This document shows, in pieces, positions 10,377-23,100 of a stretch of DNA of 64,000 nt; position 1 is the first letter of the stretch, and each line of letters begins with the position of its first letter. Source of the DNA: Sphagnum magellanicum (lineage: Eukaryota > Streptophyta > Sphagnopsida > Sphagnales > Sphagnaceae). Location of the stretch: the NCBI GenBank assembly GCA_021904315.1, contig CM038920.1, positions 6,200,001-6,264,000 on the forward strand. Direction: 5' to 3'. A program made the position numbers and the translations under genes. The notes beneath the pieces are model-generated. The model made no database searches, was not told where the DNA came from, and saw only the letters and a list, made by a program, of their open reading frames with translations.

Positions 10377-13260
10377 TTGTCAAATACCTTAATTATATTA
10401 ATCAAGCCTATTGTTCTTGTGTATAGTGTTTTATTGATGAAAGGAAGGCGAAACGTGTGGAGTCCATGGTATTTGATGTTAAAAGACAAGCCAAGGAAGG
10501 TGGAATGCAAGTTTTGCGACAATGTTATTTCATATTGCAAGGACAAATGGCTCTTCCATTTGGGCTATTGATGTGATGGCAATGGGCGAGTTGGAGTTAC
10601 AATGTGTTCAAGGGCACATTCACGGGTGAAGGCCTTATTTGCCTAATGTGATGAACTTGTCCCTCCATCATTAAATGACATGGAAGTACTAGCCCATATC
10701 TCGGATGGGTGAAAAAAGGACATGGCCATTGAAACCTCAAATCCTTGAATAAAAGGATAATTTGCTTTAATGTTTCAAATGGAAGGGGCTCAAATTTTCT
10801 CCTCCCCCCCCCACCCCCCCCCCCAAACAACATAAAGGGTCCTAATAGATCCACAAATAACAACATTTGAACCTTTCGACAAGTTTCATTGCCCAAGGGA
10901 TTGAATTCAACCAAAAAACAAGATTTGGACAAAAAGTGGGCAACATTATTTTATGAGGAGAACATCCCCTTTAATGTTGTGAAACGCCTAAGGGTTCATA
11001 GAAATTGTGAAAGCAACCTCCAAATCTTGAACCTACTACAAACCCCCATCATACCATGGATTGCACAGAAATTTGTTAAAGCAATCCAAAATGGATGTGT
11101 CCAAACATGTAACTAAGAGGACATGGAATTCGATTCACAAATATGGAACAACCACTTATTCTGATGGTTGGGATAATGTTGCACGACATCCATTGTTGAA
11201 TGTAATGTTTGCTTGTCCAAGTGGCGATGTATTCATAGGTTCCATTGACACAAAAGGGGAATGGAAGGATACCCATTACATATGTAATGCATTGGCTGGA
11301 TACATCAAAACCATTGGAATCAACAACATCATACAAATTTGTATAAAGAATGCTTTGAACATGAAAAGTGTGATTGACCTTCTAATCTGACATTTTCCAA
11401 GTTTTTATTTTCAAAATTATGTTGTTCATTGTCTGGATTTACTATTGAAATGTTAAGGAAAAACAACATGGATGAAACAAATTGTGAAAAAGGCAAAAGT
11501 TGTTGTGTTTTTATTACAATAACACCATGCGCCATTAACAATCTTTTGTCGTTATGAGACCAACCTAATGCTACTACTAAAACATGGTTTGTGACCAATT
11601 TTTTAATGGTTAAAAGGTTGTTTAAATTCATTCTTGCCATTAAACAAACTATTACCAATTTTGATTTGACAATTTTTGTCAATTCATTATGTGGCAACCA
11701 TCATTTGAAGTCACCCACCTAGGCAAAAACTATTTGAATTAATGTAAGGAGGGATGACTTTTGGGATACTTGTGCCAATTGTGTACACATGGTGGAACTG
11801 GTCTTAGTGTCATTTAAGGCATTTGATGGCAAACAACCTTGCATGGGGACAATGTGATTTATTGTTAAGGACACGAAGATCCACAAGAACAAAGGTTAAA
11901 GGAAAGGTCTAAATTTAACTTTCAAACAAAAAAAGGACAAGATTATGTGATTCAAAAACAAAACCACAATAATTAAGAACAACAATACAAAATGTGGAAG
12001 ACAAATGTGAAAATGAATCTTTATTATGCTAACACATGCAAACATGAACATGAACAAGGCTATGGTGCAACATTGTGCTTAAGATTAATGTTGAACAAAT
12101 TGAAGGAAATGAAAGGTCCTACTTCTATTTTCCCCTTTGGGGACCTAACTCAAAAAAGCTTCCAATGAGGTTTTTATGTGTGCATCGAGTAAAGAAACTT
12201 CTTGAGAACTTTCCTAACTCAGAGTTAGCTATGAGTTAACTAAAATTTGATTAAAACTTAACTAAAAGTTAAGTAGGAGTTTATTAAACTTAATTAGGAC
12301 TTAACTAGGAATTAATTGAGAATGAACTTTGAATTATCTAGGATTTAATTGCGACTTAACTCAAAGTTAATGGGGAGTTAACTAGAATTTAACTAAAACT
12401 TAACTAGAATGAACTAAGAGTCAACTAGAAATGAACTAAAATTTAATTGGAAGTTAATTAAAAATGAACTGAAATTAACTAAAAGTTAAGTACATGGAGG
12501 GACATTTAAATGAATGAATTCCATAGCATTAGCATCCATGACATTTATCATGAAAACATTGGAGTGACATGTTTTATCATTATGAGATCATCATTTGAAT
12601 TACCATCAAACCTTGTAGATGTGATTGAAAATCAATTTTACCAGAGGTGGAAAATGTTGATCGACTTACATTATGCAAGGGCCCTTTTTAATCTAGATGT
12701 AGATGCGAAGGAGACTTTAAATAAAGTTTTGTGAAAAAGCAACTAATACTCGACCACCTATGTTTTTGCTTTAAGAGATTTTGCAAATTTTGTCAAAAGT
12801 CAAGGTCCATTTTTGGACACCCCCCTAGTGAAAGACCTAGACTTGTTCCCACACGAATGGTGGGATTTAATTGGAGTTGGTGGATGCACATTTGCACCCA
12901 TTACTCGTCACATTTTGGCGCAAATGTGTTCCACATCATCTTGTGAACAAAATGGGAGTTCATATCATTTGTCCATAGGAAAGTTCAAAATCGATTAACA
13001 TCGAATTAGGCGGAGGAATTAATGTACATATACACTAATAACAAGCTTTTGCAAGAATGACCTAGCACCAACCCCATGGCATGGTATGAGAAGAATATGT
13101 TATTTAAAAACTTGAGATCCGATGTTGATGAAAGTGTAAATGAAAGCAACTCATTGGGCGAAAACCCCATAGCGTTAAATGAACGTGATGAGGATGAAGT
13201 TGAACATGACTCCTTTGAATTCCTTCATGATGACAAGATTTTGTTTTCAAGATTGTAGTA
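10377..13260 (+). mobile_element. hAT transposon relic with broken transposase
   Basis: Pieces of a hAT (Ac-like) transposase lie in order on the plus strand. A BED-type zinc-finger-like piece is at 10449-10568 (VECKFCDNV with a downstream His). A segment with KKWATLFYEENIPFN is at 10889-11115. A DUF659-like core is at 11140-11388 (YSDGWDNVARHPLLNVMFA, IGSIDTKGEWKD, ICIKNALNMK). The C-terminal dimerisation region is at about 12780-13000 (FPHEWWDLIG, ILAQMCSTSSCEQN). The frame changes between pieces, stops occur between blocks, a C-rich run is at 10801-10824, and a minisatellite fills part of the middle, so the copy is dead. Terminal repeats were not located. A serine/acid-rich tail follows at 13100-13258. 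Confidence 0.8.
12215..12495. repeat. Degenerate short-unit minisatellite inside the hAT relic
   Basis: Many irregular copies of an 11-16 bp unit built on gttaactaa / aacttaactag, separating the DUF659-like and dimerisation parts of the transposase relic. Confidence 0.7.
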
Positions 13261-13269
13261 TAATCCGAT

Positions 13270-14200
13270 AATTTGGGAAGTTTAAAGGCCTGAAAATGGC
13301 AATGCAAATTTGAACATGCCATTATTCGACAATTTTATTCAAGTGTGTGATGCACCCCCCTAGGCTATACATGCTCCAACGATCCCAACTTAAGACACAC
13401 CCATGCAATCAATGGGTTCCATGGAAATGGTCCCCTTAATTAACTTAAACACACCATTAGCTCAAATCATCATTCCAGAGCCAAACACATAACAGACATT
13501 AATAAACACCTTAGACATACAAATGGACCCATTCGTCAATCCTCCCACTATTGTAGCTAATGACATTGGGGATATTACATTGGAGCCACGTGTGGGCCCA
13601 CATATGATCACTAACACAAGTGCACCCCAAGTTACAAATCTAAGTCCTTCAAGTCCTAAAGTTATAAAACCTAAAAAGTCAACAGAAGGTGATTTAAATT
13701 TTGACCATGCATTAACCAACCAGTACTTACAACATCCAAAACCCCTGAACCCCAAAATTGATGTGGGGTCAATATTAGTTGTTGTGGTAGCTTCCATGAA
13801 CCATCTTTAGCCACCTATTGAAAATTCGTCCACACGTCAAGTTACTTGAGGGAAAAGGCCCATTGTTTAAACAACAATTTTTTTTGTAGGTCAACATAAT
13901 TATGAACGACCACACATCGATGCTAGCATTTTCGATATTGAAGGATGGTGCCCCATTAAATGAATTGTGACAAAACATTCAAGGCGAAATACCATCACAA
14001 CCTTGTGTGGGATAAACATTTCAGAGGTGGAGGAGGGGTGTAATGATGATGATGATGATGATAATGACACTAACATTCCTAATGAAGCAATTGAAGCCCC
14101 AAATGATAATGACTACCATGAGCCTTGACCCCAACATTTAAATCCTGCCATAAGTCATCTTCCTAGGTCACGAATCAAAAGGGCTTCCCAATCATAAGCA
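13270..14200 (+). other. Coding-like, acid-rich relic downstream of the hAT element
   Basis: A frame of about 95 codons (13523-13810) rich in Pro, Asn and Thr is followed by a frame ending in an Asp run (GAT repeat at 14040-14065) and a basic stretch near 14160-14190. I do not recognise a family. It may be a C-terminal tail of the hAT transposase or a second element gene. Confidence 0.25.
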
Positions 14201-14537
14201 TTTGGCATTTTGTAATATTTACACATAGGTTGAACTTTATATGCAAATCCACATGGTGGCCTAAACAAATCTTCTTCCAACTATATTTTTTTAAGTAATA
14301 AAATTATAACCATTTGGTTTGGGACCCTATTTGGAAATTGGTGTATTTCATATAAAACAATTTCATTTCCATAATTCAAATTCCAAACTTTCACTGCAGA
14401 GGGCATTCTGAATGAAGTGCTCCCATATAATTATAATTATATGTTTTCCATTCACTCCAATCACATTATCATCAATGAGGTTCAATATTCAAGAATTATG
14501 GGCCATATCCAATCATTCATTTTTCAATTGTAAAACT

Positions 14538-16400
14538 TTACATATTATTGTAAGTAACTCTTAGAAGAAACAACTTGTTTGCCCATATTGCCCCATAAAT
14601 ATCAATTTTGTATAATATTAAAGCTACTCTATAATGTACATTTGTTGCATCTAGTGGCAAATTCCACCTCACCTTACTAGTACGATCTATTATCTCCTCT
14701 ACCACTACTTTCCCCACTATTACTACCATGTTGTTGATTAGCATGATTTCTTAGCCTAATGGGTTTCCCATTCAAAATTGCGTCCAGCCCAAGAAGATTA
14801 TCTATCTCATTGAACATTGTGACTGTGTGAGGAGATATTACAATTAATAATACAAAGATAACATCGTCTTTGAAATGTGACCCTTCATTAGTCTCCTCCA
14901 ATGTCAAGTTGGCTTGGTCTTTAGCCTGAAGATCGCTTATGGTGAACCCCTATCCAATCTCTTCCCCCATCATGTTGTACTAAACATGCTTTAAATTCAA
15001 TCCGTATTCAAACTTGTTAATTTTTAGGTTATGCCACCCTCGAAACATTTGATAAAATTAACAGTGTCATTTATTAGTTGTTGATAGGTACAACAATTCA
15101 CATGCATTCTGAATCATGGATTTGTCATAATGTCATTCGTCATATTGACTCCTTCAACATTCCAAATTCATTTCATGTTTGCGCCCCATGCTTGTGGCCT
15201 ATTGGGTGTGTTAAACATGTTGTATTCCCAATGTTGTGGCACGGCCACTTGAAGAATAAATTATTCATATAAGCACCAATGAAATGGGGCCCTACATTTT
15301 GGACATCTCCTCCTTGCCACCATCAAAGTCATTAAGCATTACATTTGGTACATGTGTTGGCAAGAGCCCAAAATCCATGCACCTTTTAGTCCAAATGGGG
15401 AGCAACAAATAAGGTATATTTTCCCATTTTGCATGAAGATTGAAGTGTGGGCCACAAGAATTCCCCCCTTTTTTTTTGACACAACAGTGTCATATTCCCA
15501 ATTAAACTTGAAATGTGTCACCTAATCTATACTTGCATTCTCCTACATCTTTCGTAAATTGTTAGGAAACATCTCGAATATCTTGGCCCATGATGTCAAT
15601 TTGTGTGCCCATCTTCATGGTATTTTGCTTGCATTCTTACAAGCTCTGCTTCCATCTGCATAGCTTGAAATGCTTCCAAAATACATGCAAGATGCATATG
15701 GTTTGAATTTTGTTAGGCCACCTTCACAAACGTTCAACATCTCATCAATATTGTTCCTTCATGGCAATCAATGTTTAGTGGTAGCATTCAATGTCTTCCA
15801 TGGAATTCAGGCATTCCTTTTCCACCTCAATGGCCCTTACAAGTGCATTTTGTTGATTGGTAACATCTTGTTCCAACCCAAGACATTATTTTTGCCATGA
15901 AGATAATTATTCACAAAGTGCATCATGCTCCAATGTCACCTCCTAAAGTTGCATTTGCAGTACGCCCATTTCCCCTAACAACACCTCCACAACATGTTTT
16001 GCAATGTCGGCCCATCTTGTGGAGGACAATATGCTAGCACCTTATGCCAACCTGATTGTTTGTCTTGTTAAATGGCATATGAAATGATAATTGAACCACA
16101 AGATCCAACTATTCTATATCCATGGGGTTGTCCATGCTTGGCGTTGATTCAAGGGGATTTTGTTCCCAAAGGCGTTGAACAATTTGGTTGTTCATCATAA
16201 GCAAAAGATCTTGAATACGAGAAGTACTTGATGTTGTTGATTCATGAAGAACCAATATTGGTGGTATTGATTGAAAAAAGAAAGGGGGAGCGACAAGGGC
16301 AAATCTCGAAGGAACCCAGGGTTGTCCTATAAGAACTAGAGGAACTATTGTAGGAGTTGGTCAAGTTTTTGGAAGAGCCGACAGATTTGCCATTACAAAT
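14538..16400 (-). other. Unassigned coding-like stretch, minus strand, broken
   Basis: Several minus-strand frames have protein-like composition. At about 16390-16090 one is Ser/Pro-rich, containing STTSSTSRIQDLLLMMNNQI. At about 15900-15790 one is coiled-coil-like, containing NALVRAIEVEKECLNSMEDI. At 14907-14540 one contains FNEIDNLLGLDAILNGKPIR. Stops interrupt them. I assign no function; a decayed transposon gene or host pseudogene is likely. Confidence 0.3.
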
Positions 16401-16984
16401 CTATTTGATTAGTATAGAAGCACATTACTAACTCGTTGGCCGAAAACTGTCCTCCAATCAACCTAAACCCCAAGCACCATAAATTTATTTCCATCAAGTT
16501 TGTTGAATCAAATTTTCAAAAATGTATAACTTGGCTAAATTAGGAAAGGGCAAATAAGAATGGAATAAAACATGTTTGAATGCAAACATTCGCCTTAAAA
16601 AATTGAATATTCCAATGAAAATAAAGTGAATTTTTATTTTCCACAAATTAATTTTCTTTTTTTTTCTTTTCTACTTTAAGGTTTTTTTTCTTTGTTATTC
16701 AATTATGTTTGTTTGATACATATATTAGCATTGCATGTGTAATTTTGGTTGCAGGTTTCTAGTAAAATCATTATGTTCCAAAAGGCCTTACAATTCAAAG
16801 ATGTTCTTATCCTTTATTACAATATGCAAAATATTGTTAAAATTAGTGAAGGGGGTGCCACCTTTTTTTATTTGGCACATTTTTGAATATTGTGGATTGT
16901 CTTTTTCTTATTGTGAATGCTTGTGTTTTGAACAAATATAATAGTCATTGATTATTGTATAATGCATTGTAGTCTACCATTATC

Positions 16985-17790
16985 ATGTGCTTGAAATGCA
17001 AGGAAATAGTTACAAACCCACCTACCCAAGTTAATTTGATTGATGATGATTATGGGAATATTGTTTTTGAATTATTTTTGTTTGCTACCAATATCAAGAA
17101 GGAAATTTGTGATGTTTTGAAATCTTTCATTGCTTTGTTGAAAAGATATGAAGAAAGAAAGTTTGACAATATGTTATGTTTAAGGCTAGATTCAAGATTT
17201 AAGAACCTTCATTTAATATCTTCTTTTATTGGCCCTACAGAAGGGTTGAAAATTGTTGAAAAATATGATAGACAATCATTATAACTTATGTTGATATGTT
17301 TTTGAAATGGTATCATTATTTACACCCTATGTCAAAATTTGAAGTTGGATATGCATATCAAAATAACATATGCAAATTCTAATCTAGATATTTTTAAACT
17401 AATTGCTAGCACAAGTGAACCAAGAACAAAACTTATCACCAAAAAATTATTAATTTTTAAATATTACCAAGTGGATCCTAGGGTAATAAGTGTCCTTTTC
17501 AATGGTGGGGAAAACATGAAGCCATGTTTTCTATTATTGATTTTTTGACCTTCCAAATCCTAAGGATTGTTGAGTCATAAATTGAGATTGAAAGGATTCT
17601 TTCTTTAACAAAAATACTTATAAACTTGAAAAATGTCATTTTTTAATCAAACAATTTAAAGAGATTGATTTTTATGAACAAAAATTGATCAAATGACTTT
17701 AAATTGATTGTAAACCAGCTTTGAATTTGATGGAGCTAATTGAAAAAGATTTAGATTTTGAGGTGTTTGAAGAATTTGGAGGTTTTTTCG
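16985..17790 (+). mobile_element. Second hAT transposase relic (different subfamily)
   Basis: The C-terminal part of a hAT transposase: LCLRLDSRFKNLHLISSFIG with EKYDRQSL (17175-17280), STSEPRTKL and KYYQVDPR (17412-17480), then in another frame the dimerisation motif QWWGKHEAMF (about 17500-17530) followed by an RILSLTKILINL segment. There is a frame change near 17480 and stop codons in the last block. The DSRFKN...EYDR-type motif set differs from the 10.4-kb relic, so this is a separate insertion, truncated at its 5' side. Confidence 0.8.
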
Positions 17791-17799
17791 AATGAGATG

Positions 17800-18479
17800 A
17801 ACTTGTGGACATATCAAAGGTTAGCCAAAAAAATTTCATTTTCATTTTTCGTTACCTTTTTTTATAATTTTGTAATTTTCAAAATAAAGACTCAATTTTT
17901 GAAATAACAGAACTTCTGATAACCATTTGTAAGAACCGCCATTGAAAGCTGGCTGGTCTGAAATTGTCTGAGAACTAGCATTTTGAAACCCGGGGAAAAA
18001 GAAAATTGCAATTTTTTGAGACCCTCCCCAGGTAAGTCTGTTGCAAAAAAAGAATTAGAAACCAAAGAACCAAGGTGAGTCCCAAATAGTGTTCTCAAAC
18101 CCAGCAGACCCAATGAATCTCTTAAAAAATCTGAGAATTGCCCAACACCGGTCTACATGTGCTCCTTCAACCAACAAATGAATCTTTGATGTGGGGAGGT
18201 GTGTTCAAATACAAAACAAAAAACCTTGGAGAACTTTACACTCAATTAAGACCCTTATGTGTTCAATTTTTTCTAAAGAAATCTTTATGAAGAAGGGATG
18301 TGTGTAGAGGGCTTCACAGGTCCTCGATCACAAGTTCACTCGGCCTATTCACACCCTCATTCATATTGTGGGATTTCAAATGTGTAAAGCCCCTCATGTG
18401 GGTGCCTCGCCCTACACATTCAAAATTGTGTATAATAAGCCTCAAACACTCCTTCTGCCATTGCAAAAATGAAAATATT
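17800..18479. other. Intergenic, no gene seen
   Basis: AT-rich DNA. A short GC-richer block (17930-18150) ends in cccaacaccggt and may be an eroded MITE of the family seen at 18480-18650. Confidence 0.3.
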
Positions 18480-18645
18480 GTATACATACATTTTGGTTTC
18501 AATTCCAGGTTCAATTCTTTAAAAAATAAAATCCGATTCCAATTCTGAAAATTAGACCCAGTTTCAGTTTGGTTTTTATGAATTAGGAGCCAGAAGTGGA
18601 GGTTCTTTCTCACCAAAAGGGATACCCGCCCAACACTAATAATAT
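18480..18645. mobile_element. Eroded end of a hAT-type MITE family
   Basis: The block with ccaattctgaaaattagacc, ggttctttctcac and cgcccaacactaa matches the right end of the 42635-43065 element and ends with the complement of tagtgttggg, typical of hAT MITE ends. The other end is not visible. Confidence 0.35.
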
Positions 18646-19819
18646 GTACTCTTTTTGAGTTTTGGATTGATTGTTGAATATGATGCATTTTTTAATTAAT
18701 CATATATGCTACCTACAATTGAGAAATCAACAATTCTTGTTGAAATATTTATTCTTTTGGGGAAAAAAAAAAGGTTTGACAATCCAAATTTTAATATTTC
18801 AAAAACTTTCCGATTGAAGAATCAATAAAAAAAAATAGCATCATGGATTTTCTATTTGTTAGGGGATCCCCAATGGAAAAGCCTACTAGAGGTTGGGGGT
18901 TTGATTCTCATGGACTTCAACAAAAATCAATAAAAATAATTTCTTTTTTTCAACAAGTCCTTTCATTAATTAATTTGGGCCGAACATCAGTCATATCTAT
19001 ATGGTATGGAAATTTGGGAGTAACTTTACGCTTAAGTATTTGGATTGCATGCTTGATTCTTGGTCATAAGAGCTTCTCCAATATTCTCAAGGATTAGGGT
19101 TGCATTGCTGTTAAGCTAGATTTCATGACCACCTTATGGTATCTAATTGTCACCTCTTAATTTCTTTCTTTTTCAATTTTGAAATGTAGGTGAAATGGCA
19201 ATAATTCATAATATGATTAAAGCAAATAGACTGGTTACAAAAATAAATAAAATTTAAAGACTAAAGTATTATATTGTTTGCTACCCAGCTAGAGCTTGAT
19301 ACAAGACATTGATCATTTTTTTATGAAAAAGTTCTGAAAATTTTTGCAACTAGAAATCCCCAAAAAACTCTTCTTTTGGCTATTTTCCAAAAGCAATTCA
19401 CCACAAGGGTGAAGCTTAACATAAAAAAAAACCGCAGCCTTGTTCATCCTCTAGATCTCGATGCTATACGGTAGGTAATGCAATGTACAGGTTGGACAAA
19501 CTATTGCACTACCTTTCCAGGTTCCACAGTAATTAAATTATTTTTGAAATTTTTGAATTTTCTACATATTCTCTGGTTGAAATGTCAAAATTTAAAGAAA
19601 TTACAAGGGAGAGAAAAACAAAAAAATAGTAAAAGGTTTAATTATGTAAGAGGTTTCTAGAGAACCTGCAAGGCATTCGCATATATTTGTTTTTGGAATT
19701 CCATGAATTATTATTCTTTTTACTGCCAAAAGTGGGTTTTGAAAAATAAAATAATTATTGGACACTCAAGTGCCGGGACCTGAAAAGGTACTAGGATAAT
19801 CATCAACTAATAGGATAGG
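18646..19819. other. Intergenic, no gene seen
   Basis: AT-rich. A single tRNA-like B-box (ggtttgattctc, 18899-18910) stands without a partner A-box. Confidence 0.4.
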
Positions 19820-20150
19820 AACTGAGGAGGAGGGCCTTCTTAATCCTGAGGCAAAAGGGAAGTGAGCAACAACTCATTTGCAAAAATTTTGGAAGGAAAT
19901 CACCTTTAGATAGATAGGCTACATGTGCAAAACCTTTGTGTTTGCTAACTCATTCCTCCCTGACATCATAAAACTCTGGCAGGTTTTTCTCATTGTAACT
20001 AGAGAGCACTTGCCCACCATAAGATTTCCTCCACACCAATGAGGCCGTTGCGTTTACCCATTGTAATTTGACCTCTGACAGGCATTGGGCCTAAGTGCAT
20101 ACACGAGCTTTACACTCTTCATAAAGCCCATCGACACTTTTATATTTTTT
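19820..20150 (-). pseudogene. Possible small coding relic, unknown family
   Basis: One minus-strand frame reads protein-like for about 105 codons with only two internal stops. It contains KLQWVNATASLVWRKSYGG and LSSYNEKNLPEFYD, and then AHVAYLSKGDFLPKFLQ. Composition and codon use look coding against the AT-rich background. I do not recognise the family. Confidence 0.25.
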
Positions 20151-23100
20151 TCACAATACTGCCAGGTATCATGAGAAACGAACTTTTTTAAAAAACTAAT
20201 CTGATTTTTATGCCCAGTAAAAAGCCCCAGCCCACATGCTTCTACCTTACATTAAAAACCCACCCAATGTCATAAAAGTTGTTTTGTAACAAATTTTTAA
20301 CTTAGGGTTTGGATGTGTACAGGAAGGAGTTTTAAGGTTTCAAGGAAAGCATGTTTTTCTCATGTTTTAGGCTGGGAGTGTTTACTCACGACGGCAATGG
20401 AGACAAGAACAAGGGCCAAAGGAGATGTGGTGGTGTTTATGGCTTTGATGTTTTTATGTCGTTTTCTTTTATTTGGAATGTGTGTGATGCTGTGGATATC
20501 ACTGGATGCTGGCTAATTGTGTGGCAAGGGAGTTGCCAAGCGAAGCATGGCCAGTAGAAATCTCGTTGTGGAGTGGAAGAAAAATGAACAACAAAGCAGA
20601 TAAGTGAAAAGGGGGGAGGTGTGTTTTTTCAGTAGGTAGAGGTTTTTGGAGAAGAGAAGCTAGATTTCTGTTTCCAACAAAGATACAGAGAAATCCACTA
20701 CACAATGTACTTGAAGAGGTAGAAATTCTGTCTAGGAGTTGGTTTTGAAGGTTGATAAGGGGGATGATGAAAATCCTAGGGATCTCAAGAGTGGCCTAAA
20801 ATCTTTTCAATTTGTGTGTGTCAGATTGATCTGTAAGTGAGTGTTGTTGACCTACATATCATGAGAGAATACCCTGATTACTAGGAACTTTTAAGAACAT
20901 CCATAATCCTTTGAATTTTACAAAGTGGACCATGTAAGGGGGGGGCTATGGTATTTTGTAAAACTTGTGAAACAGTCACTTGGGAGTTGATGTGTGTTGT
21001 TTTCTTGTTTTTATGTGTTGTTAATTTGAGGGATGGTGTCAGGAACACTAGATTATGCAATCTGTTTGGGCTCAAGGATCTATGTTAAAAGTGTAATCCG
21101 GGACTTGAATCCTGTGGAAGCTTGATGTGGTTCTAGGTTCATATGGTCTGAAAACATTGAGAAGGAGAAAGAAGGCCAATGGGCTTAAGAGAGAGAGATC
21201 AAAGTGATTTAACCCCTTAGAGACCTCAAGCCTCTCTTTGTTGAAGAAGGTAAGAACTTAGTTGGTTACAAGATTTGAATTAGGTTGCCACAACTCATGC
21301 CAATGGGTAATTTTAAAAGTGTATCTACCATTTAATATATGTGTTTTGTGTCTGGATGATTGTGTGACTTAGTTTTTGGTCATAGTTTCTCATGATGCCC
21401 ACAATCAGATTCCATGCCCTTCCTTTAAAAAGTGTTTTAAAGGGGAGCAAGCCTCATATCAATATCACATTATTGAGGCACTAAGGCGACATGATAGTTA
21501 GGCCAAAAATGGCTTTGTGAAGTTTGACTCCTTTAGGAATCATGAGACATCTAGATTTAAGGATTCAAATGGGCTAAGGCAAGAACCCGAGCATTCATCA
21601 GCCAAAAGGACGATTAGGGGATTGTCCTCAAGATTATAATGTGGGCCACTATCCTTTTAAAACCCTCAATGGATGATTAAGTGTTGTTCGGAGTTGTCCC
21701 TCTAAAACTTCAGGGCCACCAGAGGAGGGTCGGCCTCAAAACAACTTGATGTTGTCATGGTTGAAATCCTCATTGGACCAACTTCATGAGTTGGTTTTGC
21801 GAGGCCCTAGGTCAACCTATGGTTGGCTCAGTCTAAAGCCATCTAGGCTAGCTTTGGAAGTTGGACCCATGGCTAGTTCCGAATTAGACTAGGACATAAT
21901 CTCAATAGCGAAGTTTAGCAAGTCAAAGTAGAGAATTTGAGTTCATCATGAACGGTCAAAATTTTGGGACTAACCAAATGTGCCATGGGGTCTGCTAATA
22001 ACTAGGAGTTAAAAGAGGTGATGTGAAAGGAACTTGGGTTGGTGCATGGAACGCAAGCTAACAAATGAAAAAAGGCATGTCACCCTCCCTTTGTGGCTAT
22101 TTTAAGAAAACAAATATGGGATGTTTTTATGTGTAATAAACCCCTTGGCTTCCATGCATTACCAAAAGCATGTAGCCCTTGTTCTAAATGTAGCCCACAA
22201 CCTTCAACTTTACATACCTCTTGTACGCTCAATCAATTGTCCTTGCTTGGGTCTTTTTTTAGAAGTAGGTTTAATGTGGGCTTCAAAGCTCTCACAAGGC
22301 CCACAACCCATTTTAGGTCACCAAAGACATAAGGGTTTACCGAATGGAAAGGATCTCAAAACCCAAGCAAAGAATTGTATAGCAAATATTCAAAAACCAA
22401 TACAATAAGGTCATTTAGATGTATTGGCCACTTTTAAACTAAGACATGAATGAGAAATGAGGAGGAGCTTGACTCTTCTTGTTTTGTTGATTTTTTTTCC
22501 AAATTTTTTTTTAGTTCTACTCCTTGTATCAAAGTTGCATTTTTTCTTTCAATTTTTCTTTGGTATTGGTGTGAAGAACAAATATAACCACAAAAAGGAT
22601 GATGATTCATTTAGGTTCTTCAATAATACTGTATAATTTCATAGTTAATGGAACTCATGGTGTGTTTTTTGATCTCTCACTACCATTTTGCATTGGTATC
22701 ATTGTATAAGATTTGTCATTTAATTATCACAGATCATGTTAAATGGTCATGCCATACACATCAAAGAAGCATTGAAACACTTACAAAAGAATTTATTTCA
22801 ATCCAATTTGAAAATATATTTAACTTATTTATAATGAAATGACTATGGAACTATTTGCTACAAAAAATTAAAAGTCAACTTTATGCAAGAAATTATTTGG
22901 CACCTCTTTTTCTTTTCAAATTATTGAAAAATATTTTCATACATTTGGTGGGAACAAACAAATCTTTTGATACAAAAATTGACTTACTCTAAAATAATAA
23001 AAAAAATCACACATGTATTGAAATAGCAAGCTCTAAAGCATGAACAAGAAATCTATTTAATTCACGACCCTCACCATTCACATCACAACCAAGGGTATTG

